DNA of 64,000 nt from assembly GCF_000235365.1 (NCBI RefSeq), contig NC_016454.1:248001-312000 (forward strand), read 5' to 3'. This document shows, one piece after another, positions 30,324 through 41,200 of this stretch (positions are counted from its first letter, which is position 1; each line of letters opens with the position of its first letter). Below the pieces are notes generated by a model that was not told the DNA's origin, searched no databases, and worked only from the letters and a program-made list of their open reading frames with translations. This stretch comes from Eremothecium cymbalariae DBVPG#7215. Its lineage: Eukaryota; Ascomycota; Saccharomycetes; Saccharomycetales; Saccharomycetaceae. Made by a program: the position numbers and the translations under genes.

Positions 30324-32057
30324 TTACATTCGTGTGTTCGTTGGTTCATTCACTCGCTCACCCTTGTTTTCAACAGTAAGTGGTATTTTAGTAACTTTAT
30401 TTTCAAACGGACCAAATGAGATCTCAATCAATTCATCTCTTATAAACTTTAGAGAAGGTATATCATGACATGAACAAGCTACTACGTAACCGTATAATAC
30501 TTTTAACGTAGACTCGTGTCCAATTATTAAAATGTCACCACACATACGTTCCATTTCTAAGAGCAAAGGTTCAATTCTCACGGCTAAATCATGATATGAC
30601 TCTGCTCTTGGAAATCTATGGTGGTAGGGATCTTTCATATATTCTTTGTATTCGGTAGGAAATTGTTCTATTATGTCGTCCTCTGAGAGGTCTGAAACCA
30701 TTCCCGGATGTAGCTGTTGTAATTGAGAACACTGGCGTACTTTTATACCTTTTTCAAGGAAAAATGCAGCGGTGTCGTAGGTTCTTTTACGTGGAGCAGT
30801 CCAAACTACAAATGAATCGTCGTCAGTTCCATCTCCGGAGGCATATTGCCTCAGATTTGTCTTTCCAAGTGATTCCGTTCTCTTCATAGTAGCTGATGTT
30901 GGAACTAGTGGATTCTCATTTTCAGATGCTAGAGAATTCAGAGAAGATGCAGACGCTAAATTCTCACCATACACCGGAGTGTCATTTTGTTCCATACGTC
31001 TCTTATTGATCTGCTCAAGAACAGTGTCCGTCAAAACCTTAGAATATTCAATGCCCTTTTCGTTCAGATCTTCATCGTCAATGTACTTGTCTTTGTCGCT
31101 AGTTCCACAGCGAGCAAAGTATACACATCCCTTCTTATCCCTCAAGTTCATCAGGAAAAACACAATCTTGTTAATTAAAAACCCATGATAGTTCTTATTG
31201 ACGCTTAATTTTTCACCAAAATTGATGTACTTCACATAGCTTAAACCCTCCTCAGGAGTCATTTCCTCGTACAAACTCTTATTCAATTTGAGTCTCTTCA
31301 CATAATCGGTAATAGCATCTTCTTTTGACCATCCTTGGTAGTCGAAAGAATTAGCTGCCATTTCGACATTTCGATTAAGTAGATTCACATCATTGACCAC
31401 TGATTCGATAAACAAAACTTTAATATTCAGAGACTCAAACGTTTCGGCGAGCCGTTTCCTCTCGCTTTTAATGATATTTAATGCATCATATACTGCCAGC
31501 TGGCCCTTTTCTTCCTCAAAGAATTTCCTCATATCATCAGTTACATCCCGCAGAATCATCCCCCGTAACTTAGCTCCTTCCTCGGTCGTTGGCTTGGCAG
31601 AAAAGTAATCCAAAGGTACTTTGATACAGTCCATAGCTGCCTTTTCGCGTCTGTATTCTGATACATGAAACGAGTTAGTCCTAACCCCCAACCACCTAGT
31701 ATACCTTGTTATAGAAACAGAAACCAATGTCTTTGAAGTAGCTGGAAGACCAACCAAAACGATTAATATCTTTCCCGCATGAAACAACCTACCAGATTCC
31801 GTTGAATACAACTGTCCTGGCGATATGTAGTCCCCGTTAACACTTGTATGGACCCCGTCTGCCAAGGGAGGCTTCAGCTTCACCCTACAATCTCCCGAAT
31901 TGCTCGACCATCGCTTCCTAGTCCTTGCCTGGTGATTCCCCACAGCTGGTGGAGTGGCAGTTTCTGTTGACTCCGTGTTACCCAGAGCAAAACTGCTGTT
32001 ACTAAAGTCGAGCCCAGTATCTGGCTCCTCATCATCCGATGATAATATTGCCGACAT
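30324..32057 (-). CDS. 6-phosphofructo-2-kinase/fructose-2,6-bisphosphatase-family protein, YLR345W-like
   Basis: Predicted 577 residues from the ATG at 32057 (MSAILSSDDEE); the frame extends upstream only from a TTG. Residues about 105-330 resemble the kinase half of PFK2/FBPase2 enzymes, with a variant P-loop GLPATSKT (the usual form is GLPARGKT/S) and EYRREKA after it. The second half is the phosphoglycerate-mutase-like fold, but the expected RHGE motif reads ARCGTS, so the catalytic histidine is replaced by cysteine. The later IIGHES motif is kept. Bisphosphatase activity is therefore unlikely; kinase activity is uncertain. S. cerevisiae YLR345W (509 residues) has no settled function. Position fits exactly. 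Confidence 0.88.
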   Translation of the reverse strand: MSAILSSDDEEPDTGLDFSNSSFALGNTESTETATPPAVGNHQARTRKRWSSNSGDCRVKLKPPLADGVHTSVNGDYISPGQLYSTESGRLFHAGKILIVLVGLPATSKTLVSVSITRYTRWLGVRTNSFHVSEYRREKAAMDCIKVPLDYFSAKPTTEEGAKLRGMILRDVTDDMRKFFEEEKGQLAVYDALNIIKSERKRLAETFESLNIKVLFIESVVNDVNLLNRNVEMAANSFDYQGWSKEDAITDYVKRLKLNKSLYEEMTPEEGLSYVKYINFGEKLSVNKNYHGFLINKIVFFLMNLRDKKGCVYFARCGTSDKDKYIDDEDLNEKGIEYSKVLTDTVLEQINKRRMEQNDTPVYGENLASASSLNSLASENENPLVPTSATMKRTESLGKTNLRQYASGDGTDDDSFVVWTAPRKRTYDTAAFFLEKGIKVRQCSQLQQLHPGMVSDLSEDDIIEQFPTEYKEYMKDPYHHRFPRAESYHDLAVRIEPLLLEMERMCGDILIIGHESTLKVLYGYVVACSCHDIPSLKFIRDELIEISFGPFENKVTKIPLTVENKGERVNEPTNTRM

Positions 32058-32626
32058 GATTCTGCGCAAGGCTTTAACGGACAAACTACACTTGTCCCAA
32101 ATAAACCCAAACCTAACCAGTTTGTTCTCAACAGTACTATATGCGTACGCATGCACGTCCTTTAGTAGCAATCTACTGAATACATATATAATAACAGCTT
32201 TTGTTTAACATTATAACTTTGCTAAATTTTTGTGGGGCAAAACAGGCAAAAGTCTCCCATTCCCTAACGTAATCCGAGTCCGGACAAACAAAGGGGCATT
32301 TATACGTGGTTTATACGACTAATTCCCGCTGGAAAACTATACCTCCTAATGTCTCTTCCCTCCTGGTCTCTGTAATGGTTTGTCAACGATCTAACAACAT
32401 GTATGTATGTTGTAAAAGCCGACTGGGCTGGATGCACATTTTCCTGCGTCCATCCATGCAGGCAATTGCAGAAAAGCCCCAGAAGACGCAGTGGAGAGAC
32501 TAGATTAACCACGATTTAGTTTTTAAGATTTATTATATATATTGAAAGATACTAGTAGAAAAGTAAACTGGCGTAAAATATAATTATTTATAATATGCTT
32601 ATGATATCATTCCGTAGAATACATCT
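32058..32626. other. Intergenic region
   Basis: About 570 bases between the YLR345W-like start and the RPL26 stop. Short frames on both strands (32300-32512) have no known family. S. cerevisiae CIS1/YGR035C lie near this place; I could not identify an equivalent. Confidence 0.45.
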
Positions 32627-33408
32627 CTATTCCAACTTACCACCCTTTCTTTCAATCAAGGCCTTTCTGTCCTTGTCCAAGTGCAACTTGGTAATTACAA
32701 CCTTGGATGGGTGAACGTCCAATGGGACTGAAGCACCGTTGGACTTTTCCTTGGTCAACTTGTCGACACGGATGGCAAACTTCAATCTGTAGACAGAAGA
32801 GACCTTACCCTGCTGGCCCTTCTTAGAACCACGGGAAACCAAAACTTCGTCATCCTTTCTGATTGGCAAGGCTCTGATGTTGTATTGCTCTCTCAATTCC
32901 TTGGACAAAGGAGCCGACAACAAAATACGACGTTCAGAGGATGGGGCAGTGAAGTAAGCCTTTCTGGCCTTTCTTCTGTCGGAGGAAACGTCTGCACATA
33001 AAAAGTTAGTAATCTTGAAGTATTGATTGTAACGAATAAAAAACGACCCGTGAACGGAAAAACAAAATTCTGGATCTGGATACGTTGTATACCATCACAT
33101 CAGCAACCTGGAGATCAGTTTGCAAAAGAGAATCTTGTATCCAAATATTCCAGACATAAGACTAAACCAACTGCATAACCAACAAATTCACCACTGGAAC
33201 ATCTGTCTGACAACACCTTCTTTTAACCACTATCATACTCCAAGTAAACGGTCAACAACAACAAAAAAATTCTCATATATATTCATATCATAAATCTTTG
33301 GTTTCATCTTAAACGTCTGCCTGCTACAGATGCATAGCCCAGTATATTTTTCAGTTCCACTTGTGCCACCAAACAGCTCAGTCACATACCTAGAGATTGC
33401 TTAGCCAT
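32627..33408 (-). CDS. RPL26: Ribosomal protein L26 (uL24), two exons
   Basis: Exon 1 is 33408-33390 (19 bases: ATG to the first base of codon 7, MAKQSL then G), exon 2 is 32991-32627; together 127 residues, the S. cerevisiae length. The 398-base intron starts GTATGT at 33389, has TACTAAC at 33011-33005 and ends CAG at 32992. The intron position is the same as in yeast RPL26A/B. The KOW-type fold reads [26 protein letters not shown]. It is a 60S subunit protein near the exit tunnel. Position matches YLR344W/YGR034W. The short ATG-led frame from 32923 alone would miss the conserved [14 protein letters not shown] block of exon 2. Confidence 0.97.
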
Positions 33409-33965
33409 TGCTTTTAATAACCTTGTATGGTTCTTCAGATCCGAGCCTATGTGGGATACAGAATAACACCTCAAATGTTAGATTACTGATGTTGTGCTGT
33501 TGAAGCTGGGATTGCTAGCCTGCCTGCCAAACTGGAGAAAGTCAGCTGCTGCCCTCGGGGACTAAGAGGCAGTGATCGCGTCGCCCGTGCGTGCGGAGGG
33601 GCCCTGCCTGCGAGCTAGGCAGGAGCCGCTACGCTAGGCGGAGAACCTCCGCCTAGCTCGCCCGCCCATGGCCGCAGGGCTCCCTCTGCGTGAGGTGCCG
33701 TCCGTGTAGATCTTCATAGGAGCGCGGTGGGGGCCCACAATTTTCATTTTGAAAAATATTTGTATGTATGGGTGTAGCAGTCTCAGCATAAAACTCACAT
33801 ACAATCGCAGAACCTCTCTCTACAAACATACAAACGATGTAGATGAGGACCGTTTCGAGTACAATGTATAGATAGAGGAGGTCAATGTATATAAATTGGG
33901 CAGCTGCAACTATCAAAAATATGCACATTGCGGCGTTCGTCGCTGTGTAGAGTTTATCATGTCAT
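33409..33965. other. RPL26 promoter region with GC-rich cruciform
   Basis: About 560 bases between RPL26 and tRNA-Arg. The section 33540-33700 is strongly GC-rich and folds into nested hairpins (listed separately). No gene is seen; a minus frame at 33653-33928 runs over the hairpin and is not credible. Confidence 0.55.
33595..33690. repeat. GC-rich compound hairpin with two inner stems
   Basis: Inner stem 1 is CCTGCCT (33603-33609) with AGGCAGG (33617-33623). Inner stem 2 is a perfect 11-bp hairpin, GCTAGGCGGAG (33633-33643), loop AAC, CTCCGCCTAGC (33647-33657). Flanking arms GAGGGGCCCTG (left) and CAGGGCTCCCTC (right) are complementary except for one bulged base, so the whole could form a cruciform with two arms. 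Confidence 0.8.
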
Positions 33966-34037
33966 AGCCCCTCCCGGGACTCGAACCCGGATCACATCCA
34001 CCGGAAAAATGTATGCTAACCATTGCACTAAAGGGGC
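33966..34037 (-). tRNA. tRNA-Arg(CCG)
   Basis: The 72-base minus-strand sequence folds as a full cloverleaf. The acceptor GCCCCTT pairs with GAGGGGC, the D arm is GTGC/GCAT, the anticodon stem CATTT/GGATG has two G-U pairs, and the T arm is CCGGG TTCGAGT CCCGG. The anticodon loop TTCCGGT puts CCG at 34-36, reading arginine codon CGG. The discriminator would be U. No intron. Confidence 0.85.
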
Positions 34038-34185
34038 AGTAACCTCATAAGACTGTAGTTCATTAAGTGGATCTAAGTAGTACTGAAATGCGTCATTGTG
34101 TGTCGTAAAATCAAAAGAGCATCCCGATAGTTATGATAGTCAGGCTAAGGAGCATGTTGATAGTCACGATAACAAGACAAAGAAG

Positions 34186-34262
34186 CAGCGAATCAGAGTC
34201 GTTAGGAGACTATGAAGATGATAACCATTGTATAACAGCGAATCAGAGTTGTTAGAAGTGTC
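34186..34262. repeat. Direct repeat upstream of the solo LTR
   Basis: AGCGAATCAGAGTCGTTAG and AGCGAATCAGAGTTGTTAG occur about 50 bases apart (from about 34187 and 34238). They may be part of the LTR upstream region or a separate tandem duplication. Confidence 0.6.
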
Positions 34263-34398
34263 AAGATAACCACTGAGCTGTTATCGGCTAGGAATCTGCA
34301 TAGCAAGTAAGCAAGAGAGCTTAAGTAGGACAACAGAAACTATATAAGAAGACCCAAACTAGCTAGATTAGATTAGATATAGGTCCAGCTAGATCCCC

Positions 34399-34519
34399 AG
34401 AGGGTAGTTGAGCCAGATTAGAGACTATATAAACAGTAACTGATCATCAACCTAAGTATTAGTTGGCACGTGACGAGAAGTTCAAGCTAGCACGTGACCC
34501 CAACTAGTGGCCCTCGACA
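34399..34519 (+). mobile_element. Solo LTR remnant, Ty3/gypsy-like
   Basis: This segment matches, with scattered differences, the minus-strand sequences at 53032-53151 and (last ~56 bases) 51805-51860. Shared blocks include CAGAGGGTAGTTGAGCCAGA, GATCATCAACCTAAGTAT and CACGTGACGAGAA. It ends CTCGACA, a TG...CA-type terminus. The 5' limit is unclear; TGTTATC at 34279 is a candidate. It lies upstream of tRNA-Arg, which fits Ty3-type targeting of Pol III start sites. No clear target duplication is seen. Confidence 0.75.
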
Positions 34520-34919
34520 ATTGACGTAAAACAAAGAGGTATCCAGCAGCAAGGCTACGTACGTATGTGTAGTTGTAAATGATTAAGCACTATATCTATG
34601 ACGGCGGGGAGGGGATCTTATATTTGATTGTGGATGTTAGCTGTGCTGTGGTCTCCACAATGTAGCGCATCCATTTAAGCTGCACGGCTGATCTCGCAGC
34701 AGATCACATGTAACTAGCGTGAAAAGGTTTCCTCCATGCAACAGACGTTCCTTTCGTAGATATAGATAGGTATGTAGTAGCCAGATCTATATAGTGTCAG
34801 CGATTTGTGTCGGAATTGTTGATCACGTGATGGCGTAGGTTGACCAATGAACGTCCATTTTAAGTTAAGACGGGAGAGTAGAAAGAGGCTTGATCTTTTT
34901 CCAAGATTCTATATGTAAT
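34520..34919. promoter_or_regulatory. TIM21 upstream region
   Basis: About 400 bases. It holds the 10-bp palindrome ATCACGTGAT at 34822-34831, about 90 bases before the first TIM21 ATG. Nothing else is recognised. Confidence 0.5.
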
Positions 34920-35741
34920 ATGATTGACGTTTGGTTCTTTAGGAAGTTTAGTGATCTAAGGATGTTTTCAAGTATTAGTAGAAGTATGGATGGAGTGTGG
35001 GTAGGGCGGAAGCTGTGCAGGAGTCAGATTAAAGCAGTTGAGGTATTATCAAGGTACAGTAATATTAATGTTGGATTACGGACAAGTGCACTAAGGTCAT
35101 CAGCGACTACAAAAGGCGGTAATGCAGGGCACAGATATATGTATTCTACATTTAATGGGACGAGCACTAAGAATAGTGCTTCTGGTAAATACAGTACTGA
35201 GAAGAAACTGCCACTATGGCCTAGAGTGAAATCTGCTGTTTCGTTTAGTGTATCCGGGATTTTAATTGTTGGAGCGACAGGCTTAGCAGGGGTAGTGGTG
35301 TATCTCATTTTATCTGAATTGTTCTCTCCATCGGGAGACACACAAATATTCAATAGGGCAGTGACTAAAATTGAGGCGGATACAGTGGCTCGTAGTTTAT
35401 TGCAGTGTAACGATTATGAGAATAGCAGGGAGAGATTGAAGGCATACGGTGAAACCTTGCATAATGATAAGTGGACTAGAAATAGACCAATTAAGTCTAC
35501 AAGAAGAATTGAAAAGGATGGTAAAGAGCATTATTTTATGAAATTTCATGTAGAATCTAATAAGAAAATTGGATTGGTGACTGTGGAAGCAAGGGAGTCT
35601 GAAAAGAGCTATCAGCCCGATTTCATATCAATGTATTTGGATGTATCGGGGCATGAACGGTATTATCTTATCAAGTCCAGACCTTTAGTGGTCAAGCCAA
35701 AGGGGTTTTTAGGTGTGAATTGGGGTCCAAAGCGGGACTGA
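34920..35741 (+). CDS. TIM21: Tim21, TIM23 complex subunit
   Basis: Predicted 273 residues from the ATG at 34920; an in-frame ATG at 34962 (MFSSISRSM) is an equally good start. The frame extends upstream only from a TTG. The N-terminus is rich in Arg and Ser, as for a matrix presequence. One membrane span follows (about 110-135: SFSVSGILIVGATGLAGVVVYLILSELF region). The C-terminal intermembrane-space domain has ALSLLQ-like helix start VARSLLQCNDYENSRERLKAYGE and the ending KPKGFLGVNWGPKRD. Tim21 docks the TIM23 inner-membrane translocase to TOM and to respiratory chain complexes. Position matches YGR033C. Confidence 0.9.
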   Translation: MIDVWFFRKFSDLRMFSSISRSMDGVWVGRKLCRSQIKAVEVLSRYSNINVGLRTSALRSSATTKGGNAGHRYMYSTFNGTSTKNSASGKYSTEKKLPLWPRVKSAVSFSVSGILIVGATGLAGVVVYLILSELFSPSGDTQIFNRAVTKIEADTVARSLLQCNDYENSRERLKAYGETLHNDKWTRNRPIKSTRRIEKDGKEHYFMKFHVESNKKIGLVTVEARESEKSYQPDFISMYLDVSGHERYYLIKSRPLVVKPKGFLGVNWGPKRD

Positions 35742-36039
35742 ATGTTGAGGAATAATATATGTACATCAGTATATATCTAAGTGAGAAAGTGCATCAAGAT
35801 CTTATGTTGTTGTCTATACTTTTTTTGTTTTTACATTTCGCATTTGGCATTTTGATGATGAATGCAGTAATATGTATATACGATCATCAACCCATTCGAT
35901 TTCAGAGGCGTCCATTATTTATTTATGCGGGTTCGCTGTTCTGTTTATACCATCATTCTGTATATGATTTTGCGGAAAGAGATATATTAAATAATAAGTG
36001 CTATTTTATTTTCTAATGATTGTTTAGTAAATTTTGTCT

Positions 36040-37656
36040 CTATAAAAATTGCAAATAAAGTATGGTTGCTACTGTAGGTAGTAATATCAGAAGCGCTGTT
36101 TCTAGTCTATTTTGCATGCTATTGCCTCCATCATTAACATCCTTCCCTACTGGCTGGACAGTTGGTGGTTCCACTAATTTCTTGGCGGCTTGACGTTTTA
36201 CGTCTTCAATCACAGTTTGACATTGTTGTGTGACACCAATGCTCTTTGCATTGAAGAAGAAGTCGTTGCTTGCAATAGGACATTCATTCTTAGTAATTTT
36301 ACGTCTCAAATAAAGTTTGCTGAGTTGCAAGCTCAATTTATGCCTAGTGTCGCAGTCGGAATATTCACCGTATACGCCTGCACCGCCATCGCCATTAATA
36401 TCCATACAGTTTACAAACCCGCAAACGTATTCGAAGTAATTTTTATACGATATAGGGTCTTGTAAGTTTAAGGATAAACATGGTAGCGCCTGTTCTAAGC
36501 ATCCACATTTACGGCTATCTGGAGTTGGCGGTAACACATTGGAAGCCTGCCAGGTGGATGATCTTCCAGGGCATTCTCTAACATTCTGTGTATACGAGCT
36601 TTCAAAAGAACTCCTGGAAACACCCTTCGGATTGGCCTTTTCGTATTCCCTTTGTAAATTTTTGAAATCAGGTAGCTCTAATACTTGATTATCTTTGGTT
36701 ACTTTTACTACTCCATATTCGTTATCTTCTTCAAAATACATATACGCTAGACCACCAGACCAAACAGGGGTCATCATGGAACCATATAAGGCCTGAACCT
36801 CTGTGAATGGCCTAGGTCGAATCGTATTACATCCAAATTCTGAAAAGAATACAGGTACAGGAAAGTTTCTAAATTCATTGGTTCTTTCTCTGTAACCACT
36901 GGTTCCAAAGGATGAATGCCCACACCATTCATACATATTTATACCATAAAAGTCTGCAGTAACATTCCCACATACAAAGTAATCAGCTAAGTGATCTCTT
37001 GTCTCTTGGTCATCGTTGGTAGAATATCCGACGGGTAATGTTCTATACCCCATCTGTTTAATATAGTTTTTAACATCCCTAATAGCAGCTTTCACAAACG
37101 GAGAAGCCTGAGTATTTGTTCGATCATTAGTAACCTCATTTCCAGCAAAGAATCCTAATACATTATTGAATTTCTGCATCGAATCAACTACATCTTTATA
37201 ACGTTGGAAAACCTTAACATCCCAACTGGGTGTTTCTCTGATGATCGAAACGTCAGGCTCAGACAAATCGATCAATACGTAAATACCATTCCTATCCAAT
37301 TCTTCCATACACACATCGTGTGACTTGGTAGGATCAATAGAATAGACACGAATTGTGTTCACTCCCAATTTTTTCAAATATGGCAAGTCTCTTTTACATA
37401 TGTCTACCTCTGCTAGAGGATCAATATATTTGGTGTCAGCAGGATACCCGCTATCGGATTCCTGAGGAGCACTGCTTGGTTGGTATGCAATACCCTTAAT
37501 GAAGAACTGCTCTCCACTAACTGAATCGAAGAACTTATTCCCAACAATTTCAATAACTGGAAGTCCGGACGAATAAGGTCCAGTGGTGTTATTCAGAGCT
37601 CTTACAAGCCCAGTGGATACGACTGTCGCTTGGGTTAGGATATTATGAAGCTTCAT
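36040..37656 (-). CDS. GAS2: GPI-anchored beta-1,3-glucanosyltransferase, GAS family
   Basis: Predicted 538 residues from the ATG at 37656 (S. cerevisiae Gas2 is 555). A signal peptide precedes a GH72 domain (about 35-345): FFIKGIAYQPS, the acid/base block FFAGNEVTND and the nucleophile block VFFSEFGCN. A cysteine-rich X8/CBM43 module follows (CGCLEQALPCLSL ... YVCGFVNCMDINGDGGAG). The C-terminus is a hydrophobic tail (TALLILLPTVATILYLQFL) after a small-residue stretch that could be the GPI site. Gas enzymes cut and rejoin beta-1,3-glucan in the wall; Gas2 in S. cerevisiae acts in spore wall assembly. Position next to the glucan synthase FKS1 matches YLR343W/YLR342W. Confidence 0.92.
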   Translation of the reverse strand: MKLHNILTQATVVSTGLVRALNNTTGPYSSGLPVIEIVGNKFFDSVSGEQFFIKGIAYQPSSAPQESDSGYPADTKYIDPLAEVDICKRDLPYLKKLGVNTIRVYSIDPTKSHDVCMEELDRNGIYVLIDLSEPDVSIIRETPSWDVKVFQRYKDVVDSMQKFNNVLGFFAGNEVTNDRTNTQASPFVKAAIRDVKNYIKQMGYRTLPVGYSTNDDQETRDHLADYFVCGNVTADFYGINMYEWCGHSSFGTSGYRERTNEFRNFPVPVFFSEFGCNTIRPRPFTEVQALYGSMMTPVWSGGLAYMYFEEDNEYGVVKVTKDNQVLELPDFKNLQREYEKANPKGVSRSSFESSYTQNVRECPGRSSTWQASNVLPPTPDSRKCGCLEQALPCLSLNLQDPISYKNYFEYVCGFVNCMDINGDGGAGVYGEYSDCDTRHKLSLQLSKLYLRRKITKNECPIASNDFFFNAKSIGVTQQCQTVIEDVKRQAAKKLVEPPTVQPVGKDVNDGGNSMQNRLETALLILLPTVATILYLQFL

Positions 37657-38165
37657 TACCAATTTATTCTTGCTGTTTTAGAGCAAAGTCTGCGCTTATA
37701 GATTCACTTTGTGGTTTTATATATGTTCTAACATTATAACTCGCCGGCGGTTGACATATTTTTCATGTTGGCAAAAACGAAAAACTCCGGAGATGTGCAC
37801 AATGCAAAATGAAAACTCATCGAACCACCCACCTACTAAAGTAGACTAATATGCGCTTACCCGTGGATTGAAAAGCATTCTAAATATTTTGTCCAACCCT
37901 TTACTTACAAGCCAGTTTATCTTTGGTTTCTATGTGGAATTAAAGATTATAATAATTATGTAACTGTCGCTGATATGCATTTGGTTGGTGGCTTTTCAAA
38001 GCTATTTAACGGACCGTTTTGCGTATTTCCATTTTCGTATATACAGTCGCCGAGCTTTTTTCTGCAGTGGCAAGCAGTTTTATAAAACAACAAATATTAA
38101 AATAGAATTCGATCTAAACCAAAAGTAATAGGGCGTTTTTACGCAAAAGTTACTAATTTTTATAC

Positions 38166-38233
<68 letters not shown>

Positions 38234-38294
38234 GGATAGTACTAACAGAAATAGTAATTAATATATCGCAGTTCATAGAGATCATCATCATCAA
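37657..38294. other. GAS2 upstream and FKS1 3' flank
   Basis: About 640 bases, with the TAA microsatellite (separate entry) close to the FKS1 stop. A TTGACATATT/GCCGGCGG stretch lies near 37742. No gene is seen. Confidence 0.6.
38167..38232. repeat. (TAA)22 microsatellite
   Basis: Sixty-six uninterrupted bases of TAA repeat. It lies 62 bases past the FKS1 stop codon, so it would be read as UUA repeats in the FKS1 3' untranslated region. Confidence 0.97.
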
Positions 38295-41200
38295 TCAAGG
38301 GGTCTTGGTAGTCCAATTAGACATGATTGGGGTAGAAGAGAAGTAATAACCGGACGACGTTAGAATATCTGGACCAGTGTCGTTGTTGTTTGTGTTATAT
38401 GGTTGCATTAAGCCCTCTAGCTGTTTGCCCATGTCCAATTGTAGTTTCTCTACCTTAATGATTTTTACCAATGTAGCAACTGCTGGTAGAACAACGACAA
38501 CAAGAACCGCAAAGAAGATCAAAAAGAACAAACAACTGTACTTTCTAACCATACGCTTACGCAACCTGGTTTGTTTTAATGAATAGATGGGTGGACGGAT
38601 TTGACGAGAAGGTTTCAACCAGAACAACATCATGGAATGGAATTTATCAATGGAAGGAATGCACAAAATGGGGAATTGGAAGAAGAGTAGAATGTGTCCC
38701 AAGAAGAAATCTGCAGCGAATTCAGACATTTCAATGATCTTAGCAACAAACTCTCTTGCAGGTTGTGTCCAAGCCATGTAACCTAGACCGGCACTGTACC
38801 ATTTACCACTCCAGAATGCTGCGTTAGCATGATCGTTCTTAAACTCACGAGTCAAAAAGCAAATTGTCATCAATTGTAATATTACCCTTTCGAACTGGAT
38901 CATCGTAACGAAGCCGATCAACATTCTGGCGAAGTTCATACGTTCCAAACACCACATAACCTCGAAGCAGATAATGTGAGCGACAACAGAGATACCATGG
39001 GCAACTGCAGCCATAACAGGGCCGGTTTTCTTGCAACAGACTCCTAACAGAGGACCTGCGCAACATGAAAGACCCATGATTACCGCAAGAGCACCCGTAT
39101 CAATCGCAATAGGAGCTACGGCACAAATAACTAAACGAAGAATAGAGTTGGTCACCTGTGCGTTGTTTACACCAGTTTGAGCGTTTATGAAAGTGAATGC
39201 AAACATACAACCGATTAAGTAAAATAATGATGGAAGTAATTCTGCAGCCAAGACGTTTGTCCTGTGGGCTCTCGCTGAATCACCGATAGCTTCAGATTCA
39301 TCACCAATCAACTTCCTCTTGAAACCAGTGACACGAGCTCTAGAAACCCTAACATACGCAATCCAAGAATTTTTGTGGAATTTGTTGTTACCTCTAGACA
39401 ACCATCTGATAAAGTCTCTGTAATCCAAGAAGAAATCTTGCCAAGCAAACTGGTGTGGGTTGAAAATAAATGGTGAAAACATCATGGCACACATCGATGC
39501 CCAGAACCATAATAATGCTGGTTGCCAGTGGGAAACAGAGGCAAACAATAACATCAGCATCGACCTAGCGCCCATGTAAATCGCTGATCCGGCAAACCTT
39601 GAGTATAAAAGGGAAAAGGGGATACGAGAGGTGGCAAAACCACGACCAGTGGATATATAACGAGCACCACCGATGGTCATATCACTAATCAAAGAGGCAG
39701 AGTAAATCTGACCAGCAAAGACTTCAAACATAGGTGATAGCGAGGTTAAATGACGAACGAATCTTTGAAGTGCCTTCCAAACACCACGTTCTATCAACTC
39801 TTGAACCACTATAGGCACAAAGGCGATGAAGAACACAATGAAAATAGATAAAGTATAACGTCTAACCCAGTCAACAACTGGTGACAAGTTATAACAACCA
39901 TATGGTTTTAGAACGTCGGTGATTGGCTTGTTTTTATCGTAATCACAGAGGATGGATTCATGAGCCAACGAATTCATATTAACTAAAGTCAATAAGAACA
40001 TCTGCAAAGATAATTGAATAAACAAATTATTCAAGTGGAAACCAGGGTGCGCATAGTAAAAGGATAAGAAACGATCAATAGGTAGCTGGGTACCCAAGTA
40101 GTAGTATTCACGCGACAACATCTGTTCACCCATACCAGCACCAATCTTGGTTGTGAAGTTCAAAATAGTACCAAAACCTAAATCTCTACCCTTACCACAT
40201 TGGTAGTATTCACAATGTTTAATACGGCCACCGCGTAGCAAAGCATTCATACCAGCGTAAATATCTTCATTCAAGTGTAAACCCTTTTGAGCTTTAGAAA
40301 TACCACATCTCGTAATCATAAAGGTTGCATTAATAAAATCAGGGTGACCATAATGTAACTTACCACCAATCTGTGCTAATGTACGTGCAAACAACGTACC
40401 AAAAGTTTGCTCTTTACCTGCTGCAGCATCACCCAAGACACCTGAGTTTTCAGAGAAAATGTACTCACGAGCACCAACAATAGCCACTGGATGGTTATTC
40501 TGCTGTTCCTCGTACTTCAAACCTGGAGCATACGGATTAACTTGTTCAACATTCAACTCTTCAAATTCAGCCAAAACAGATCTGATCTTTAGACATTCTT
40601 CCAAATAATTGTCTTGGTTTGCGTCAACCAGCTGGATATACTCACCTCTGTAGAAAATCAAAGCATGGTTTTGATTATCAGACTTACCATCACCCAAAAT
40701 TGGATTACCAGAGAGTTGCACACGGAACTTGGGTCTTCTGCGGCCATTTTCCAACAATTCACAGTGGCCATCAATCAAAGCAGAATAAATTCTTGGCTCT
40801 TCACCCTCATTCAATGGAGGCTCTTCGTCCAAGTACGCAATTTGCAAATCGGGATAAGCACGCAACAAGAATTCTGCATTCTCCATTTCATGAGGTTTGA
40901 ACTTGGCCAGTCTCTGCATGGACACCAAAAACTTGAACTTCCTCCGGGCCATCTTTTCCAGTTCTCTTTCCAAGCCTTCAGCATTACCACCAAACATTTG
41001 GACAATTTCAGGATTCTCCACTCTGTACAACAACTTGATCGCACGAGCATAATTCATCATTCCAGAAACAGTACGGTACAACGTTTGGGATCTCAACGAC
41101 GCCCAAATACGGGTACGTAGTGTGTATTCCGGAGCCGCAGACTTGAAACCAATACAATAGAATGGTAAATCGTCAATCTGCGATTTGAGACCATCCTCCT

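Noticed and set aside
33653..33928. 91-codon minus-strand frame near tRNA-Arg
   Set aside because: Its end reads through the GC hairpin island and it matches no family.
40614..41120. 168-codon plus-strand frame inside FKS1
   Set aside because: It is antisense to the conserved catalytic region of FKS1 and resembles no family.
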